Shown here piece after piece: positions 4,712-5,093 of a stretch of DNA of 5,093 nt (the first letter of the stretch is position 1; every line of letters starts with the position of its first letter). Origin of the DNA: Natrinema soli (lineage in GTDB: Archaea; Halobacteriota; Halobacteria; Halobacteriales; Natrialbaceae); NCBI RefSeq assembly GCF_028618695.1, contig NZ_JAQIVI010000133.1, forward strand, positions 1 to 5,093. The letters are read 5' to 3'. The notes beneath the pieces are model-generated. The model searched no databases and had not been told where the DNA came from. It saw only the letters and a program-made list of their open reading frames with translations. A program made the translations under genes and the position numbers.

Positions 4712-5093
4712 TTACGCGTTGACGTGCCGGACCTCGTAGCCGTGATCCCGAATCGACCGGACGATCGTTCGCGATTGGCCCGAGCCACTCGTCTCGATCT
4801 GGAAGACGAGATGCGCCTCGCCCACGTCCAGTTCGGGTGCCGAGCGGTCGTGGCGGACGGTCTGGATGTTGGCACCGTGTTCGGCGATGATCCCCGAAAC
4901 GTCCTCCATCTTGCCGGGTCGGTCGTCGATCCGGACGCGCAATCGCAGCAGTTGCTCGCGGTCGGTCAGCGCGTGAACGAGTACGGTCTGTAACATCGTC
5001 ATATCGAGGTTGCCGCCGCCCAGCAGCGGCATGACCGTCTCGCCGCGCACGTCGAGACCGTCGCTGATGACCGCGGCGACCGACGCCGCGCCG
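4712..5093 (-). CDS. ilvA: Threonine ammonia-lyase, C-terminal part with ACT domain (truncated by window end)
   Basis: This is the last 126 residues of a PLP-dependent threonine (serine) dehydratase; the N-terminus lies beyond 5093. The first visible part, GAASVAAVISDGLDVRGETV, followed by MPLLGGGNLDMTMLQTVL, is the end of the fold-type-II catalytic domain, including the glycine-rich GGGN (25-28) that is typical of the family. An ACT domain follows at about 48-124: LLRLRVRIDDRPGKMEDVSGIIAEHGANI, then DVGEAHLVFQIETSG, then IVRSIRDHGYEVRHVNA. A single ACT of this type marks the shorter (about 400-residue) threonine dehydratases, as opposed to the bacterial biosynthetic form with a doubled regulatory region. 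The enzyme makes 2-oxobutanoate (towards isoleucine) via 2-aminocrotonate, and 2-aminoacrylate from serine; these enamines are RidA substrates. The ACT domain probably binds an amino-acid effector. Biosynthetic versus catabolic use cannot be told from this part. Confidence 0.88.
   Translation of the reverse strand, partial: GAASVAAVISDGLDVRGETVMPLLGGGNLDMTMLQTVLVHALTDREQLLRLRVRIDDRPGKMEDVSGIIAEHGANIQTVRHDRSAPELDVGEAHLVFQIETSGSGQSRTIVRSIRDHGYEVRHVNA

Overview
The window looks like chromosomal DNA of a haloarchaeon (class Halobacteria). GC is high, coding third positions are GC-rich, and the soluble proteins are rich in Asp and Glu and poor in Lys. CTCGAG words are frequent, two genes have TATA-like boxes about 30 bases before the ATG (leaderless layout), and a SAMP2-type ubiquitin-like protein is present. 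The genus cannot be fixed from the sequence. I see no mobile element, CRISPR array, tRNA or rRNA.

Layout. (1) 102-359 (+): SAMP2-like ubiquitin/MoaD-fold modifier ending in Gly-Gly, with an extra Ala/Asp-rich loop. (2) 378-757 (-): RidA-family enamine/imine deaminase, convergent with samp2 and broken by a one-base frameshift near 416-422. (3) 962-2206 (+): serine hydroxymethyltransferase GlyA, divergent from ridA across 204 bases. (4) 2243-2509 (-): 88-residue zinc-ribbon-like protein of unknown function, convergent with glyA. (5) 2510-2842: noncoding, little to report. (6) 2843-4468 (-): BCCT-family transporter, probably for betaine or a similar trimethylammonium solute. (7) 4469-4711: AT-rich promoter and a long leader, with a possible 45-codon ORF overlapping the transporter start. 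(8) 4712-5093 (-): C-terminal third of an ACT-domain threonine ammonia-lyase (IlvA type), running off the window.

How the genes relate. Three of the six clear genes meet around one metabolite. IlvA-type dehydratases release reactive enamines (2-aminoacrylate from serine, 2-aminocrotonate from threonine), RidA hydrolyses those enamines, and in Salmonella GlyA is a known victim of 2-aminoacrylate. Finding source, detoxifier and target within 5 kb, with ridA and glyA divergent, is the most interesting arrangement here. It is made odder by the frameshift in ridA. The samp2 gene is the other notable locus: it has a linker-like insertion and appears to lack the lysine used for poly-SAMP2 chains in Haloferax. 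There is no sign of a wholly new system; the novelty is in these local deviations and in the transporter leader.
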